DNA of 64,000 nucleotides from Aggregatibacter actinomycetemcomitans (GCA_017160915.1 JACAWG010000082.1:30213-94212); one strand, 5' to 3'. Positions 18,924 through 30,021 are shown, numbered from the stretch's first letter. The notes: generated from the letters alone by a model not told the origin. A program made the numbers and translations.

Positions 18924-20117
18924 ATGAATTATGATGTGGTGATTGTGGGCGGCGCCATGTCCGGTGCGACTTTGGCGCTGGCGTTGGCGTCACAAACACA
19001 AAACCAAATGAAAATTGCGGTGATTGAAAAACAAATGCCGCAATTCCATCAGCAAAGTGGTTTTGACGCCCGTCATATCGCCCTTTCTGCCGGCAGCTGC
19101 CAACGTCTGAATGACATTCGCCTGGCAAACCAACAGTCCCTTTGGCAGGACATCCGCCCGCTCACCACACCCATTAAACAGATTCATATTTCCGATAAAG
19201 GGCATAGCGGCATAGTGGAATTTGATGCGCAGGAATTCCATTTGGATCAGTTGGGCGCCACTGTGGCATTGACGCAGGTGGGGCAGCATTTGCTTAATGC
19301 CGTCGGGCAATATTCCCATATTGATTATCTGGCACCCCGCTCGGTGCAACGTCTTGAGCGTTACGCGGAACAGGTTGAAATCACGCTGGATAATAACGAT
19401 GTGTTAACCGCCAAACTGGTTGTGGGCGCCGATGGAAATCATTCGGCGGTTTCAAGTGCGGTCGGTATTTCGCAAGAAATTCTGCATCAGTATGGACAGA
19501 CCGCCATTATCACCAACATTGAAGTGCAACAGCCCCATGATTATCGTGCTTTTGAACGCTTTACCGCCGAAGGCCCTATCGCCTTGTTGCCGGTAGGCGA
19601 AAAACGCATGTCGCTGGTGTGGTGCGTGCATGATGCCGAACCGCTGATGGCGTTGGACGAAACGGCGTTTTTAGCGCAGGTGCAACGTACTTTCGGCTGG
19701 CGTTTGGGAAAACTGCAACGTTGCGGGCAACGTTTTTGTTATCCGCTGATCTTATCCCGCGCCACACAGCATATTCAGGAACGGGTGGCGTTGGTGGGCA
19801 ATGCGGCGCAAACCTTGCATCCGGTGGCGGGGCAGGGCTTCAATTTGGGCATTCGTGACGTGACTCAACTGGCGAAGGTGGTGAGCGACGCGTTTCACGC
19901 CGGTGCCGACATCGGTGCGTATTCGGTGTTACAACAATATGCGCAACAACGCGCTAATGATCAGCAACAGATGTTGCGTTTTACCGATAATTTGGTGTCG
20001 ATTTTTGCGAACGATTTCTTACCGTTACAAATCGCCCGTAATCTGGGCTTAATGACGCTGGCGCAATCTTCAATGTTACGCCAAGCCTTTGCTAAACCGA
20101 CTTTAGGATGGATTTAA
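18924..20117 (+). CDS. ubiH: 2-octaprenyl-6-methoxyphenol hydroxylase UbiH
   Basis: FAD monooxygenase of ubiquinone biosynthesis that hydroxylates the ring at C1 (E. coli numbering). 397 residues: the N-terminal FAD-binding motif VVIVGGAMSGATLALAL (GxGxxG type, with Ala-Met here), the middle VVGADGNHSAV (DG motif), and the C-terminal GNAAQTLHPVAGQGFNLGIRD, which matches UbiH more closely than UbiI. Its stop is one base from the ubiI start, so the two are co-translated. Confidence 0.9.
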   Translation: MNYDVVIVGGAMSGATLALALASQTQNQMKIAVIEKQMPQFHQQSGFDARHIALSAGSCQRLNDIRLANQQSLWQDIRPLTTPIKQIHISDKGHSGIVEFDAQEFHLDQLGATVALTQVGQHLLNAVGQYSHIDYLAPRSVQRLERYAEQVEITLDNNDVLTAKLVVGADGNHSAVSSAVGISQEILHQYGQTAIITNIEVQQPHDYRAFERFTAEGPIALLPVGEKRMSLVWCVHDAEPLMALDETAFLAQVQRTFGWRLGKLQRCGQRFCYPLILSRATQHIQERVALVGNAAQTLHPVAGQGFNLGIRDVTQLAKVVSDAFHAGADIGAYSVLQQYAQQRANDQQQMLRFTDNLVSIFANDFLPLQIARNLGLMTLAQSSMLRQAFAKPTLGWI

Positions 20118-20118
20118 T

Positions 20119-21291
20119 ATGAAAACATTTGATTTGGCGATCATCGGCGGCGGCATGACCGGGCTGGCATTGGCGGCGGCGTTACGGCAAAGCGGGTTAA
20201 CCATTGCGATTATTGAAGCCCATCCGCCGAAAGGGTTTTCCTTAGCGCAATTAAGTCCGCGCGTGAGTGCGTTAAACCTTGCCAGCAGCCGTTGGCTGGA
20301 AGAATTGGGCGCGTGGCAACGTATCGTGCAGCAGCGGGTTGCGCCTTATGACGCCATGTATGTGTGGGAGCAGGACAGTTTCGCCAAAATTGAATTCAGT
20401 ACACAGGGTTTAGGCGTGCCGCAGCTTGGGCATATTGTAGAGAACGATGTGATTCGTCAGGCGTTGTGGGAACAGGTGGAGCCGCAAAAAACGCATGAAA
20501 TTATGACCGCACTTCCGCGCAGTTTAGGGCTCACCGATCGCAATGCCATTTTGACGTTGGATGACGGACAAATGCTCTCCGCAAAATTGGTGGTGGGCGC
20601 CGACGGGGCGAATTCCTGGTTGCGCAAACAGGCGGATATTCCGCTCACATTCCGTGATTACGGGCATACGGCGCTGGTTTGTCATGTGCAAACGGAAGAA
20701 CCGCACGGGCATTGCGCGCGCCAGGTGTTCAGTCCCGATAGCGTGTTGGCGTTTTTGCCTTTGGCGCAGGACAATTTCTCTTCCATTGTGTGGTCGTTGC
20801 CGGCAGAACAGGCGGACTATTTGCAACATTGTGATGACGCCGAATTTAACAAAAAACTGACGGTGGCGTTTAATAACACGCTGGGGTTATGCCGCGTACA
20901 AACAGCACGTTATACGTTCAAATTAACGGCGCGTTACGCCCGTAATTTCGCGCAAAATCGCATTGCGCTTATCGGCGATGCGGCGCACACCATTCATCCG
21001 TTGGCAGGCTTAGGCGTAAACTTAGGTTTTCAGGATGCCAAAATGCTGGCGCAGGAAATTTTACAACATCAACACGACGGGCTGGATTTCGGCGAGTATC
21101 GTTATTTACGTCATTATGAACGCCACCGCAAAGCGGAAGCGGCGAAAATGTTGCTACTGATGCAGGGCTTGAAGGACTTGTTCAGCGGCGATCATCCCTT
21201 GAAAAAACTCATTCGCGGGCTTGGCTTGTCGGCAACGGATAAAATGGGGCTGTTAAAAGAACAACTGATTAAACAGGCGTTGGGACTGTAA
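20119..21291 (+). CDS. ubiI: FAD-dependent 2-polyprenylphenol hydroxylase UbiI (VisC)
   Basis: Second ubiquinone-pathway FAD hydroxylase, acting at ring C5 in E. coli. 390 residues, with the FAD motif DLAIIGGGMTGLALAAAL at the N terminus, VVGADGANSWLRKQADIPLTF in the middle (read as the DG motif region), and IGDAAHTIHPLAGLGVNLGF near residue 290. The usual GQG is GLG here. Sequence similarity and the ubiH-visC order support UbiI rather than UbiF. Last gene of the ygfB operon. Confidence 0.88.
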   Translation: MKTFDLAIIGGGMTGLALAAALRQSGLTIAIIEAHPPKGFSLAQLSPRVSALNLASSRWLEELGAWQRIVQQRVAPYDAMYVWEQDSFAKIEFSTQGLGVPQLGHIVENDVIRQALWEQVEPQKTHEIMTALPRSLGLTDRNAILTLDDGQMLSAKLVVGADGANSWLRKQADIPLTFRDYGHTALVCHVQTEEPHGHCARQVFSPDSVLAFLPLAQDNFSSIVWSLPAEQADYLQHCDDAEFNKKLTVAFNNTLGLCRVQTARYTFKLTARYARNFAQNRIALIGDAAHTIHPLAGLGVNLGFQDAKMLAQEILQHQHDGLDFGEYRYLRHYERHRKAEAAKMLLLMQGLKDLFSGDHPLKKLIRGLGLSATDKMGLLKEQLIKQALGL

Positions 21292-21525
21292 AATGACGCT
21301 TTAAAAAACGCTCGGAAAAACGACCGCACTTTTTCCCGCATTCATTTCAAAAAATCCTCTTCCCACCAAGCCTGAACATGGATTTCAACTTGCTTTTTAT
21401 GCGAAAAAGAGTAAAATCCACAGGCTTTTTGTCTATATATACAGAGAAAAAAGTAAGTTTAACTCTCATTTAACTTTCGATATTTGAGGGTTTTCTTTTT
21501 GTAATCAAATTATTAGAGGAAGGTT

Positions 21526-21774
21526 ATGGTAACCATTCGTTTATCTCGTGGCGGAGCTAAAAAACGCCCATTTTACCAAATCGTTGTTGCTGACAGCCGT
21601 TCACCGCGTGACGGTCGTTTCATTGAGCGTGTTGGTTTCTTCAATCCAATCGCACAAGGTAAAGCAGAACGTGTTCGTATTGATTTAGACCGTGTTAACC
21701 ACTGGGTTGGACAAGGTGCTTCATTATCCGATCGCGTTGCGAGTTTAGTAAAAGAAGTGCAAAAAGCCGCTTAA
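21526..21774 (+). CDS. rpsP: 30S ribosomal protein S16
   Basis: 82 residues, typical bacterial S16: [18 protein letters not shown] at the N terminus and the [18 protein letters not shown] segment. It heads the rpsP-rimM-trmD-rplS operon. A strong AGAGGAAGG ribosome site precedes the ATG. The 234 bases upstream, after ubiI, hold an uptake signal near 21320 and presumably the promoter. Confidence 0.97.
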   Translation: MVTIRLSRGGAKKRPFYQIVVADSRSPRDGRFIERVGFFNPIAQGKAERVRIDLDRVNHWVGQGASLSDRVASLVKEVQKAA

Positions 21775-21799
21775 TTTTACTTTTTAAGAGGTGATGAAG

Positions 21800-22327
21800 A
21801 TGCAACAACAAAGAATCGAAACTGTCGGCAAATTAGGTTCGACTTATGGTATTCGCGGTTGGTTACGCATTTATTCATCCACAGAACAAGCTGAAAGCAT
21901 TTTCGACTATCAACCTTGGTTTTTAAAAATCAAGGGACAATGGCAGCCGACAGAGCTGGAAAACTGGCGTCATCATAATCACGAGCTGATCGTTAAATTA
22001 AAAGGCGTGGATGATCGTGAAGCGGCGCAAATTCTGGCAAATGTGGAAATCGGTGTGGATTTATCCGTATTTCCGCAGCTGGAAGAAGGCGATTACTACT
22101 GGCATGATTTAATCGGTTGTGCCGTGGTGAATCTGGCAGGTTATGCCATGGGAACGGTGACCGAAATGATGGAAACCGGTTCCAATGATGTGTTGGTGGT
22201 CAAAGCCAACGTAAAAGATGCTTTCGGAAAACAGGAACGGTTAATTCCGTTTTTGTATGAACAAGTAGTTAAAAGAGTCGATCTCGCCACTAAGACGATT
22301 ACAGTGGATTGGGACGCTGGTTTCTAA
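21800..22327 (+). CDS. rimM: Ribosome maturation factor RimM
   Basis: Binds S19 and helps 30S head maturation. 175 residues from ATG 21800, chosen because AAGAGG lies at the best distance; a GTG (21791) and an ATG (21794) upstream are in the same frame. The RimM N-terminal barrel contains [17 protein letters not shown], and the C-terminal PRC-barrel domain contains [10 protein letters not shown] and [15 protein letters not shown]. Second gene of the S16 operon. Confidence 0.92.
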   Translation: MQQQRIETVGKLGSTYGIRGWLRIYSSTEQAESIFDYQPWFLKIKGQWQPTELENWRHHNHELIVKLKGVDDREAAQILANVEIGVDLSVFPQLEEGDYYWHDLIGCAVVNLAGYAMGTVTEMMETGSNDVLVVKANVKDAFGKQERLIPFLYEQVVKRVDLATKTITVDWDAGF

Positions 22328-22392
22328 TCTCAGGTATGCCGTAGCGCTTTGCGGTAACATTAACATAAGGCTCAATGAAATAAGGCTAAATT

Positions 22393-23142
22393 ATGTGGAT
22401 TGGGGTAATAAGTCTGTTCCCTGAAATGTTTAAAGCAATTACGGAATACGGGGTAACCGGCAGGGCTGTTAAGCAAGACCTGCTACAAGTGCAGTGCTGG
22501 AATCCAAGGGATTTTACGCACGATAAGCACAAAACCGTAGATGACCGCCCTTACGGCGGAGGTCCCGGAATGCTGATGATGGTGCAACCGTTAAAGGATG
22601 CCATTGACGCAGCAAAAAAGGTAGCAGGTGAAGGCGCAAAAGTGATTTATCTCTCGCCGCAAGGTCGCAAACTTGACCAGCCGGGTGTAGAGGAATTAGC
22701 CCGAAATCAGAAATTGATTTTGTTATGCGGCCGCTATGAAGGCATTGACGAACGGTTGATTGAAACCGTGGTTGATGAAGAATGGTCGATAGGTGATTAT
22801 GTATTAACCGGTGGTGAATTGCCGGCAATGACGTTAATTGATGCCGTTGCCCGTTTTATTCCCGGTGTACTTGGCAAACAGGCTTCCGCGGAGGAAGATT
22901 CCTTTGCCGACGGATTACTTGATTGCCCGCATTATACGCGCCCTGAAGTGCTTGACGGATTAACCGTGCCACCCGTGCTGATGTCGGGACACCATGAAGA
23001 AATTCGCAAATGGCGGTTGAAACAATCGTTATTGAGAACATGGTTACGACGCCCTGAGCTACTGGAAAGCCTAGCTCTGACTGACGAACAACGTAAGCTG
23101 TTAAAACAGGCGCAAGCCGAATATAACGGTAAACTCAGTTAA
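22393..23142 (+). CDS. trmD: tRNA (guanine-37-N1) methyltransferase TrmD
   Basis: Essential SPOUT-class enzyme that methylates G37 next to the anticodon, preventing frameshifts. 249 residues. The trefoil-knot SAM site is seen in [13 protein letters not shown] and [16 protein letters not shown], and the catalytic Asp region is [13 protein letters not shown]. Third gene of the S16 operon; the 65-base gap after rimM has a weak hairpin. Confidence 0.96.
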   Translation: MWIGVISLFPEMFKAITEYGVTGRAVKQDLLQVQCWNPRDFTHDKHKTVDDRPYGGGPGMLMMVQPLKDAIDAAKKVAGEGAKVIYLSPQGRKLDQPGVEELARNQKLILLCGRYEGIDERLIETVVDEEWSIGDYVLTGGELPAMTLIDAVARFIPGVLGKQASAEEDSFADGLLDCPHYTRPEVLDGLTVPPVLMSGHHEEIRKWRLKQSLLRTWLRRPELLESLALTDEQRKLLKQAQAEYNGKLS

Positions 23143-23167
23143 ATCTAGGATCAAAAAGGATCAAAAA

Positions 23168-23518
23168 ATGTCTAACATCATTAAACAACTTGAACAAGAA
23201 CAGTTAAAACAGAACGTACCTAGCTTCCGTCCGGGTGACACATTAGAAGTTAAAGTATGGGTTGTTGAAGGTAGCAAACGTCGTTTGCAAGCGTTCGAAG
23301 GCGTGGTTATTGCAGTTCGTAACCGTGGCTTGCATTCCGCATTCACTTTACGCAAAATCTCCAACGGTGTTGGTGTTGAGCGTGTATTCCAAACCCACTC
23401 TCCTGCCATTGACAGCATTGCTGTGAAACGTAAAGGTGCAGTGCGTAAAGCGAAACTTTACTACCTACGCGAACGTTCAGGCAAATCTGCCCGTATCAAA
23501 GAACGTTTGGGGGAATAA
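23168..23518 (+). CDS. rplS: 50S ribosomal protein L19
   Basis: 116 residues, a full-length L19 with the conserved [13 protein letters not shown] segment and a basic C terminus. Last gene of the rpsP operon, 25 bases after trmD and followed by a strong intrinsic terminator at 23534-23562. Confidence 0.97.
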   Translation: MSNIIKQLEQEQLKQNVPSFRPGDTLEVKVWVVEGSKRRLQAFEGVVIAVRNRGLHSAFTLRKISNGVGVERVFQTHSPAIDSIAVKRKGAVRKAKLYYLRERSGKSARIKERLGE

Positions 23519-23533
23519 TTCGCAGACAAAAAG

Positions 23534-23562
23534 AAAAGGCTTGGGATTTCCAAGCCTTTTTT
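23534..23562 (+). terminator. Intrinsic terminator of the rpsP operon
   Basis: AAAAGGCTTGG (23534-23544) pairs with CCAAGCCTTTT (23550-23560) around a 5-base loop and runs into more T residues. It lies 16 bases after the rplS stop. Confidence 0.88.
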
Positions 23563-23613
23563 GTTACATAAAGTGCAGTTAAAAAAATCAACGTTTTGAC
23601 GGTATTCAACAGG

Positions 23614-24102
23614 TTATCCAATGCCTAACTGACGGCGGATTTTTCTTAATAATAAAAATACCCATGGCCAGAGAATACCGCTGGCTAAAGCGCCGAAAAT
23701 TTCCTGCCAGTTGAAGGTGGCGTTATGTAAGAGTAATTCGATAAAGAAAACGCTTAAACGAATGGCAAATACCAAGGCGACAATCAGCAGGCTTTGCATC
23801 CATAAAGAAAGGTTGCGTAGAATCAGGTGGTAAGTGCTGATTAAGTAGGCAAAAACCGAGAGGACTAATGCGTGAATGCCAAGGGTTGAACCAAGCACCA
23901 TGTCCCAAATGATACCGATAATAAATGCCCAACCGATGCTGACTTTATGCGGAATGGATAATGTCCAGTAAGTGAAAACCAGTACAATCCATGCCGGTTT
24001 AAAACTTTGAAAACCCACAGGCCAAGGCGCAATTTCCATCACCAGGGCGATAATAAAAATTGCGCTTAATACGACGCATTGAAACATAAAGCGACCTTCC
24101 AT
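23614..24102 (-). CDS. mreD: Rod-shape determining protein MreD
   Basis: 162-residue inner-membrane protein of the elongasome with about five hydrophobic segments. The ATG at 24102 shares one base with the mreC stop (TGATG) and follows GGAGAAG, so the two are translationally coupled. It acts with MreC and MreB in positioning lateral-wall synthesis. Confidence 0.9.
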   Translation of the reverse strand: MEGRFMFQCVVLSAIFIIALVMEIAPWPVGFQSFKPAWIVLVFTYWTLSIPHKVSIGWAFIIGIIWDMVLGSTLGIHALVLSVFAYLISTYHLILRNLSLWMQSLLIVALVFAIRLSVFFIELLLHNATFNWQEIFGALASGILWPWVFLLLRKIRRQLGIG

Positions 24103-25175
24103 CAGTCTTCTTCTCCGTGTGGTTGTTCGTTCGGAATGACCGGCGCAGGTGCGTTATTTTCTCCCGACGCATCCGGCGGCGTTTCTTGTTGAAGATCTTC
24201 CGGTGTTTCGGCTGGGGTATTTTGCGCTTCGCTGTCCTCGGTCGGTACCACGGCTTTTTTCACCTTATTGGCTTCATTGCCTTGGTTTTCTAAACGTTGC
24301 TGCACCGCTTTGCGGACATCTTCCGGCGTGATGGATTTCGCTTTGCGCATATCTTCATTGGTTGGCCAGAGTAAAAGTACATAGCGTAATTTATCAATGG
24401 ATGCCAGAGGCTTTGCCGTGACGGTGGCGAAGTAATTTTGTCCGTCGCGGGAGACCGACTCCACCACGGCAACAGGATAGCCTTCTAAAAAGCGCCCGCC
24501 TAAGCCCGAGGTTACCAATAAATCGCCTTTTTCAATATCTACCGAACGGGGTACATTATCCAGCGTCAGTTCGTCGCTGTGTCCGGTTCCGCTGGCGATC
24601 AGGCGAACATCGTTACGCAAGACCTGTACCGGAATGGCATGGGTGACATCGGTAATCAACAGCACACGGCTAGTATTTTCACCCACGGAAATAATTTGCC
24701 CCACCACGCCTTTTTCATCAATGATAGGTTGCCCGACATAAGCGCCGTCTTTCTGCCCTTGGTTAATAACCACCTGCTGACGGTAAATGTCCATTTCGGC
24801 GGTGAGTACTTCGGCGATTTTTTTATATTCGTCAATGCGCAGAGGAGAGTTGAGTAACAAACGTAAACGCTGATTTTCCACTTTAAGCTGATCAAACAAT
24901 AACAAATCGGCATTTTTTTCGCGTAGCTGCTCTTTTAAGACTTTATTTTCGATTTGCAGCTTGTTGGTATCCACCAAATTGTCGGACACACCGTCCAGTA
25001 CGGTACGTGGCGTATTGGCTAAATAATAAAGCCCGCCCACCGCCGTTTCAAGAAAACCGCGGGTTTGAATCATGGTGGTGGTTTGACCGTCGGAGAGGAT
25101 TAATCCGATAGACGCGATGACCGCAAAAAAAAGTTTTAATCCTAAGGGAGGGGTTTTACCGAATATGGGTTTCAT
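24102..25175 (-). CDS. mreC: Rod-shape determining protein MreC
   Basis: 357-residue bitopic protein linking cytoplasmic MreB to PBP2. One membrane segment near residues 9-25 is followed by a coiled coil (about 70-110) and two beta-barrel domains. The C-terminal tail after about residue 290 is unusually long, acidic and rich in Pro, Glu and Gln, so the protein is longer than the core family domain. Second gene of the mreBCD cluster. Confidence 0.92.
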   Translation of the reverse strand: MKPIFGKTPPLGLKLFFAVIASIGLILSDGQTTTMIQTRGFLETAVGGLYYLANTPRTVLDGVSDNLVDTNKLQIENKVLKEQLREKNADLLLFDQLKVENQRLRLLLNSPLRIDEYKKIAEVLTAEMDIYRQQVVINQGQKDGAYVGQPIIDEKGVVGQIISVGENTSRVLLITDVTHAIPVQVLRNDVRLIASGTGHSDELTLDNVPRSVDIEKGDLLVTSGLGGRFLEGYPVAVVESVSRDGQNYFATVTAKPLASIDKLRYVLLLWPTNEDMRKAKSITPEDVRKAVQQRLENQGNEANKVKKAVVPTEDSEAQNTPAETPEDLQQETPPDASGENNAPAPVIPNEQPHGEED

Positions 25176-25196
25176 TCTGTTTAATCCGGGCTAAAT

Positions 25197-25226
25197 AAAA
25201 GTGCGGTTAAAATTCACCGCACTTTT
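25197..25226 (-). terminator. Uptake-signal dyad between mreB and mreC
   Basis: AAAAGTGCGGT (25197-25207) pairs with ACCGCACTTTT (25216-25226). It lies inside the mreB-mreC gap and could act as a partial terminator on the minus strand, lowering mreCD relative to mreB. Confidence 0.6.
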
Positions 25227-25244
25227 CGTTGAGTTTAGCTTAAA

Positions 25245-26300
25245 TTAAATTTCATCACTGAAAATATCGCCGCCGTGCATATCGATCATATCCAGTGCTT
25301 CACCGCCACCGCGTGCCACGCAGGTTAACGGCTCTTCCGCAACGATAGTCGGTACGCCGGATTCTTTGGCTAATAGCACATCGATGTTGCGTAATAACGC
25401 ACCGCCGCCGGTTAGCACCATACCGCGTTCAAAAATATCGGCGGCGTGTTCCGGTTGGCATTCTTCAAGCGCCGTACGTACGGCGGAAACGATGCCGCTG
25501 AGCGGTTGGCGAATGGCTTCTAATACATCGCGGGAGGTTAAGGTAATGGAACGCGGTGCGCCTTCGGCAATGTTAGAACCGTGAATTTCCATTTCTTTGA
25601 TTTCATCATCATCCTGAATGTAGGCGATACCGATTTCTTTTTTGATTCGTTCGGCGGTTTGTTCACCGATAATGGAACCGAAGGTTTTGCGGATATAAGA
25701 CACGATGGCTTCATCAAAACGGTCACCACCGATGCGTACGGAAGAAGAATAGACGATGCCGTTTAAGGAAATAATCGCAACTTCGGTAGTACCGCCGCCG
25801 ATGTCGATTACCATGGAACCGGTCGCGGTGGAAACCGGCAATTTCGCACCGATTGCCGCCGCCATCGGTTCTTCGATTAAATACACTTCGCGGGCGCCGG
25901 CACCGATTGCGGATTCTTTAATGGCACGACGTTCTACTTGGGTGGCGCCTGCCGGTACGCAAATTAATACGCGCGGGCTCGGACGCATGAAATTGCCGCT
26001 GTGCACTTGTTTGATGAAATATTGCAACATTTTTTCGGTGACGAAGAAGTCGGCGATAACCCCGTCTTTCATCGGGCGGATGGCTTCAATGCTTTTTGGC
26101 GTACGCCCTAACATTTGTTTCGCTTCTTTACCGACGGCGGCGATACTTTTTAGGGAACCGCTGCGGTCGCGGCGAATGGCTACTACGGAAGGTTCGTCAA
26201 GGACAATGCCCTGACCTTTTACATAAATAAGGGTGTTTGCCGTACCCAGGTCGATGGAAAGATCGTTAGAAAAGAGACCGCGAATTTTTTTAAATAACAT
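25245..26300 (-). CDS. mreB: Rod-shape determining actin homologue MreB
   Basis: Bacterial actin that directs lateral peptidoglycan synthesis. 351 residues from ATG 26300 (after GGAATTCCT); an upstream in-frame start at 26339 adds 13 residues outside the family. The phosphate-1 segment [13 protein letters not shown], phosphate-2 [14 protein letters not shown] and the adenosine motif [14 protein letters not shown] are all present. First gene of mreBCD on the reverse strand. Confidence 0.96.
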   Translation of the reverse strand: MLFKKIRGLFSNDLSIDLGTANTLIYVKGQGIVLDEPSVVAIRRDRSGSLKSIAAVGKEAKQMLGRTPKSIEAIRPMKDGVIADFFVTEKMLQYFIKQVHSGNFMRPSPRVLICVPAGATQVERRAIKESAIGAGAREVYLIEEPMAAAIGAKLPVSTATGSMVIDIGGGTTEVAIISLNGIVYSSSVRIGGDRFDEAIVSYIRKTFGSIIGEQTAERIKKEIGIAYIQDDDEIKEMEIHGSNIAEGAPRSITLTSRDVLEAIRQPLSGIVSAVRTALEECQPEHAADIFERGMVLTGGGALLRNIDVLLAKESGVPTIVAEEPLTCVARGGGEALDMIDMHGGDIFSDEI

Positions 26301-26549
26301 AGGAATTCCGTTTAGCTGAATTGAACAAAGAATGCTCACATTTGAGCGTCAAAAAAATTGTGCTAAATGTACCAAAAAATGCGGGGTTATAACAGAAAAT
26401 TTTGTATAAATAAGGTAAAAAAATCTGAGCAAAACCTTTACGTTCAAGGTTTCTCAAAGGTCATCGGCGCACGTTTACCACATCATTTCCCTTGCTTTAG
26501 TCAAAACAGGGTGTAAACTGACCGCACTTTATTTGACTGATGAAAAATT

Positions 26550-28952
26550 ATGGCGAAAAAACACAATAAATCCCCTTTGCAGGATCCGAATTACGCAAAG
26601 GAATTGGCGAAATATGACAACCCGATTCCGAGCCGCGAATTTATCCTGCAAATTATCCGCAAGCAAAATTCCCCCATGAGCAAAGAAGAGATTTTTGCCG
26701 CCCTTGCGATTTCCAACGATGAACAACAGGAAGCCATGCGTCGCCGTTTACGCGCCATGGAAAATGACGGGCAACTGGTGTTTACCAAGCGCAAACGCTA
26801 TGCCTTGCCGGAAAAACTGGATTTGCTCAAAGGCATGGTTATCGGGCATCGGGAAGGTTTCGGCTTTTTGCAGGTGGAAGGGAAAAAAGAGGATTTTTTC
26901 ATTCCGAATGTGCAAATGCAGAAAATTATGCATGGCGATTATGTACTGGCGCAAGCCAACGGATTTGATCGCAAAGGTCGCCCTGAGGTACGCGTTGTGC
27001 GTTTATTGGAAGCGAATAAAAAACAAATTGTCGGTCGCTTTTTCTTAGAACAGGGCATCGGTTATGTGGTGCCTGATGACAGCCGTATTACACGTGATAT
27101 TTTGATCCCTGAAGAAGCCCGCCTTGGCGCGCGCATGGGGCAGGTCGTGGTGGTGGAACTGAATCCGCGCACCGCGCCGTTTTTCCAGCCGATCGGTAAA
27201 ATCACCGAAATCCTCGGTGAAAGCATGGCAAAAGGAATGGAAGTGGAAATTGCCATTCGCAAGCATGATATTCCTCATGTATTCCCAAGTGCGGTGGAAA
27301 AACAGCTTAAAAAATGGCAGGAAGAGGTGCCGGAAGAGGCAAAACGCGGACGCGTGGATTTGCGCGATTTGCCGCTGGTGACCATTGACGGCGAAGATGC
27401 CCGCGATTTTGACGACGCGGTGTTCTGCCAAAAACAAGGCAAAGGTTGGAAACTGTGGGTGGCGATTGCCGATGTGAGCTATTACGTTCGACCGAAAAGC
27501 GCCTTGGATCAGGAAGCGTATAATCGCGGCAACTCCGTGTATTTCCCGAATCGGGTAGTGCCGATGTTGCCGGAAAAACTCTCCAACGGACTATGTTCCT
27601 TAAATCCGCAGGTGGATCGGCTGTGCATGGTGTGTGAAATCACGCTTTCTGATAAAGGCAAAATGACGGACTACCGGTTTTACGAAGCGGTGATGAACTC
27701 CCACGCCCGTTTAACCTACAACAAGGTCGCAAAAATACTGGAAAAAGATACCGCACTTTGCGAACGTTACGCCCCTTTAGTGCCGCATTTAGAGGCGCTG
27801 CACGAGATGTATCGGGCGCTGGTAAAAGCCCGTCAGCAGCGTGGTGCCATCGAATTTGAAACCATCGAAAGCAAATTTATTTTTAATGCCTTGGGACGTA
27901 TTGAACGTATCGAACCGGTAGTGCGCAATGATGCCCATAAAATCATTGAAGAATGTATGATTCTGGCGAACATTGCCGCCGCCAATTTTATGGAAAAGAA
28001 TCAGGAACCGGCGCTGTATCGTATTCACGCCTTGCCGGGTGAAGAAAAACTCACGGCGTTTCGCAGTTTCTTGGCGGAATGCGGTTTAACGCTGGGCGGT
28101 AGCAATAAACCGACGCCGATGGATTATGCTGCGCTTCTGGAACAAATCAAGGCGCGACCTGATCGTGAATTGATTCAAACCATGTTATTGCGCTCCATGA
28201 GCCAGGCGGTGTATAGCGCCGACAACATCGGGCATTTCGGCTTGGCATTGAGCGAATATGCGCATTTTACGTCGCCGATCCGCCGTTATCCCGATTTAAC
28301 CTTACACCGCAGTATCAAATACGTGTTGGCGAAAAAGAAAGGTTCCAAACGCAAGACCACCGACACCGGCGGCTATCATTATCAACTTGACGAAATGGAT
28401 GTTTTCGGCGCCCATTGCTCCGCTACCGAACGCCGTGCCGATGACGCTACCCGAGAAGTGGCGGATTGGCTGAAATGCGAATATATGCAGGATCATGTGG
28501 GCGAAGAATTTGACGGCGTGATTTCCTCCGTCACCGGTTTCGGCTTTTTTGTCCGCCTAAATGACTTATTCATCGACGGCTTGGTGCATATTTCCGGGCT
28601 GGCGAACGATTATTATTTGTTCGATATGCCGAAACAGCGTCTTATCGGCGAAAACAGCGGCATGATTTTCCGTATCGGCGATGCGGTGAAAGTGCGGGTT
28701 GAAGCAGTGAATCTGGAACAAAAACAAATTGATTTTGCTTTGATCGCCGGCGAACGTAAACCGAGACGCAGCGGCAAAACGGCGAGAACCAAAGCGAAGA
28801 AAGCCGAGGCAGCGTCCAAAAACGCGACAGCAAAGAAAGCCGCTGAAAAGAAAAAACCGAAACCACAGAAAAGTGCGGTCAAAAATAACGGCGTTTCTAA
28901 AACGAAACCGAAAACCGCAGCTAAAAATAAGAAGGCGAAGAACAAAGCATGA
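26550..28952 (+). CDS. rnr: Exoribonuclease R
   Basis: 3'-5' exoribonuclease that degrades structured RNA and takes part in rRNA and mRNA quality control. 800 residues in the order N-terminal helical domain, two cold-shock domains, RNB catalytic domain with the Asp cluster [13 protein letters not shown] near residues 280-290, and an S1 domain near 640-725. The last 70 residues are a very Lys- and Ala-rich tail, as in other RNase R proteins. Its stop overlaps the rlmB start (ATGA), matching the rnr-rlmB order of E. coli. Confidence 0.95.
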   Translation: MAKKHNKSPLQDPNYAKELAKYDNPIPSREFILQIIRKQNSPMSKEEIFAALAISNDEQQEAMRRRLRAMENDGQLVFTKRKRYALPEKLDLLKGMVIGHREGFGFLQVEGKKEDFFIPNVQMQKIMHGDYVLAQANGFDRKGRPEVRVVRLLEANKKQIVGRFFLEQGIGYVVPDDSRITRDILIPEEARLGARMGQVVVVELNPRTAPFFQPIGKITEILGESMAKGMEVEIAIRKHDIPHVFPSAVEKQLKKWQEEVPEEAKRGRVDLRDLPLVTIDGEDARDFDDAVFCQKQGKGWKLWVAIADVSYYVRPKSALDQEAYNRGNSVYFPNRVVPMLPEKLSNGLCSLNPQVDRLCMVCEITLSDKGKMTDYRFYEAVMNSHARLTYNKVAKILEKDTALCERYAPLVPHLEALHEMYRALVKARQQRGAIEFETIESKFIFNALGRIERIEPVVRNDAHKIIEECMILANIAAANFMEKNQEPALYRIHALPGEEKLTAFRSFLAECGLTLGGSNKPTPMDYAALLEQIKARPDRELIQTMLLRSMSQAVYSADNIGHFGLALSEYAHFTSPIRRYPDLTLHRSIKYVLAKKKGSKRKTTDTGGYHYQLDEMDVFGAHCSATERRADDATREVADWLKCEYMQDHVGEEFDGVISSVTGFGFFVRLNDLFIDGLVHISGLANDYYLFDMPKQRLIGENSGMIFRIGDAVKVRVEAVNLEQKQIDFALIAGERKPRRSGKTARTKAKKAEAASKNATAKKAAEKKKPKPQKSAVKNNGVSKTKPKTAAKNKKAKNKA

Positions 28953-29686
28953 GTGAAACCATTTATGGCATCCACGCCGTTAAGGCGTTTGTGACTAATT
29001 ATCCGGAACGTTTAATTGAAGTCTTGGCGCTAAAAGGACGCGATGATCAACGTTTGCAACCGTTAATTAATGAAATTCAGCGGTTGGGGATTTCCGTTCA
29101 ATTTTTAAACCGTCAAACGTTGGATAAAAAAGCCGAAGGCGAAGTGCATCAAGGCATTATTGCGCGCGTGCATTCCTTGCCGGAGTTAAACGAGAATGAT
29201 TTGGATCGTTTGCTGGAACAGCAAAGTGCGCCTTTATTGTTGGTATTGGACGGCGTGACGGATCCGCATAATTTGGGCGCTTGCTTGCGTACTGCCGATG
29301 CGGCGGGCGTGGCTGCCGTGATTGTACCGAAAGATAAATCGGCGCAATTAAATTCCACCGCGCGTAAAGTGGCGTGCGGCGCGGCGGAAAATGTGCCGCT
29401 TATTCGCGTGACTAACCTTGCCCGCACCTTGCGTGAGTTGCAGGAACGGCATAATGTGTGGGTTGTCGGTACCGCAGGAGAAGCTACGGAAACCCTGTAT
29501 CAAACCAAACTGACCGGCGCATTAGCCCTGGTGATGGGTGCGGAAGGCGAGGGAATGCGTCGCTTAACCCGCGAACACTGCGACCAATTAATCAGCATTC
29601 CGATGGCGGGTTCCGTTTCTTCTCTCAATGTTTCCGTTGCCACCGGCGTGTGTTTGTTTGAAATCGTACGGCAGCGCTTAGGCTAA
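28949..29686 (+). CDS. rlmB: 23S rRNA (guanosine-2'-O) methyltransferase RlmB
   Basis: SPOUT-family enzyme that methylates G2251 in the peptidyl-transferase centre. 245 residues. The N-terminal substrate-binding domain (about 1-75) is followed by motif 1 [19 protein letters not shown], motif 2 [14 protein letters not shown] and motif 3 [18 protein letters not shown]. Translationally coupled to rnr. Confidence 0.94.
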   Translation: MSETIYGIHAVKAFVTNYPERLIEVLALKGRDDQRLQPLINEIQRLGISVQFLNRQTLDKKAEGEVHQGIIARVHSLPELNENDLDRLLEQQSAPLLLVLDGVTDPHNLGACLRTADAAGVAAVIVPKDKSAQLNSTARKVACGAAENVPLIRVTNLARTLRELQERHNVWVVGTAGEATETLYQTKLTGALALVMGAEGEGMRRLTREHCDQLISIPMAGSVSSLNVSVATGVCLFEIVRQRLG

Positions 29687-29706
29687 TACTCATCCATGCA
29701 GAGCAG

Positions 29707-29735
29707 ATAAGGCGGAACATTTTCCGCCTTATTAT
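29707..29735 (+). terminator. Probable terminator after rlmB
   Basis: ATAAGGCGGAA (29707-29717) pairs with TTCCGCCTTAT (29722-29732) around a 4-base loop, 20 bases after the rlmB stop. The T tract is poor, so it may be a weak terminator. Confidence 0.6.
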
Positions 29736-30021
29736 TGAAGTCCTTCCGCAAAAAACACCTTGAAAAATGACCGCACTTTGCTTTCCCGAACGCTTAAAAT
29801 CGCTTTCTCTTTCCGAAATAGCCTTACAATGTATGCGCGAAAAAGAACATTTATTTTCGGTTTTTGCGCTTTATCATTTCGCATACAATCAAATGACAGA
29901 TATTTTTTGTGATATTTCTCACAAAATCCCATAATTCCGCTTTTCTGTTTTTAGATTTCCTTTATCATTCCACCGTGCTTTTTATAAAAGACAATTTGAC
30001 TAATTAACATTGGAGAATTTT
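29736..30021. other. glpT upstream region
   Basis: Non-coding stretch between rlmB and glpT. It holds an uptake-signal core near 29770, a perfect CRP site (29908-29923) and a candidate -10 element around 29987 (TTTATAAAAG). I see no gene in it. Confidence 0.5.
29908..29923. promoter_or_regulatory. CRP binding site upstream of glpT
   Basis: TGTGATATTTCTCACA has both perfect CRP half-sites, TGTGA and TCACA, six bases apart, with T-rich and A-rich flanks as preferred. It lies about 100 bases upstream of the glpT ATG, fitting cAMP-CRP activation of glycerol-phosphate use. Confidence 0.8.
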
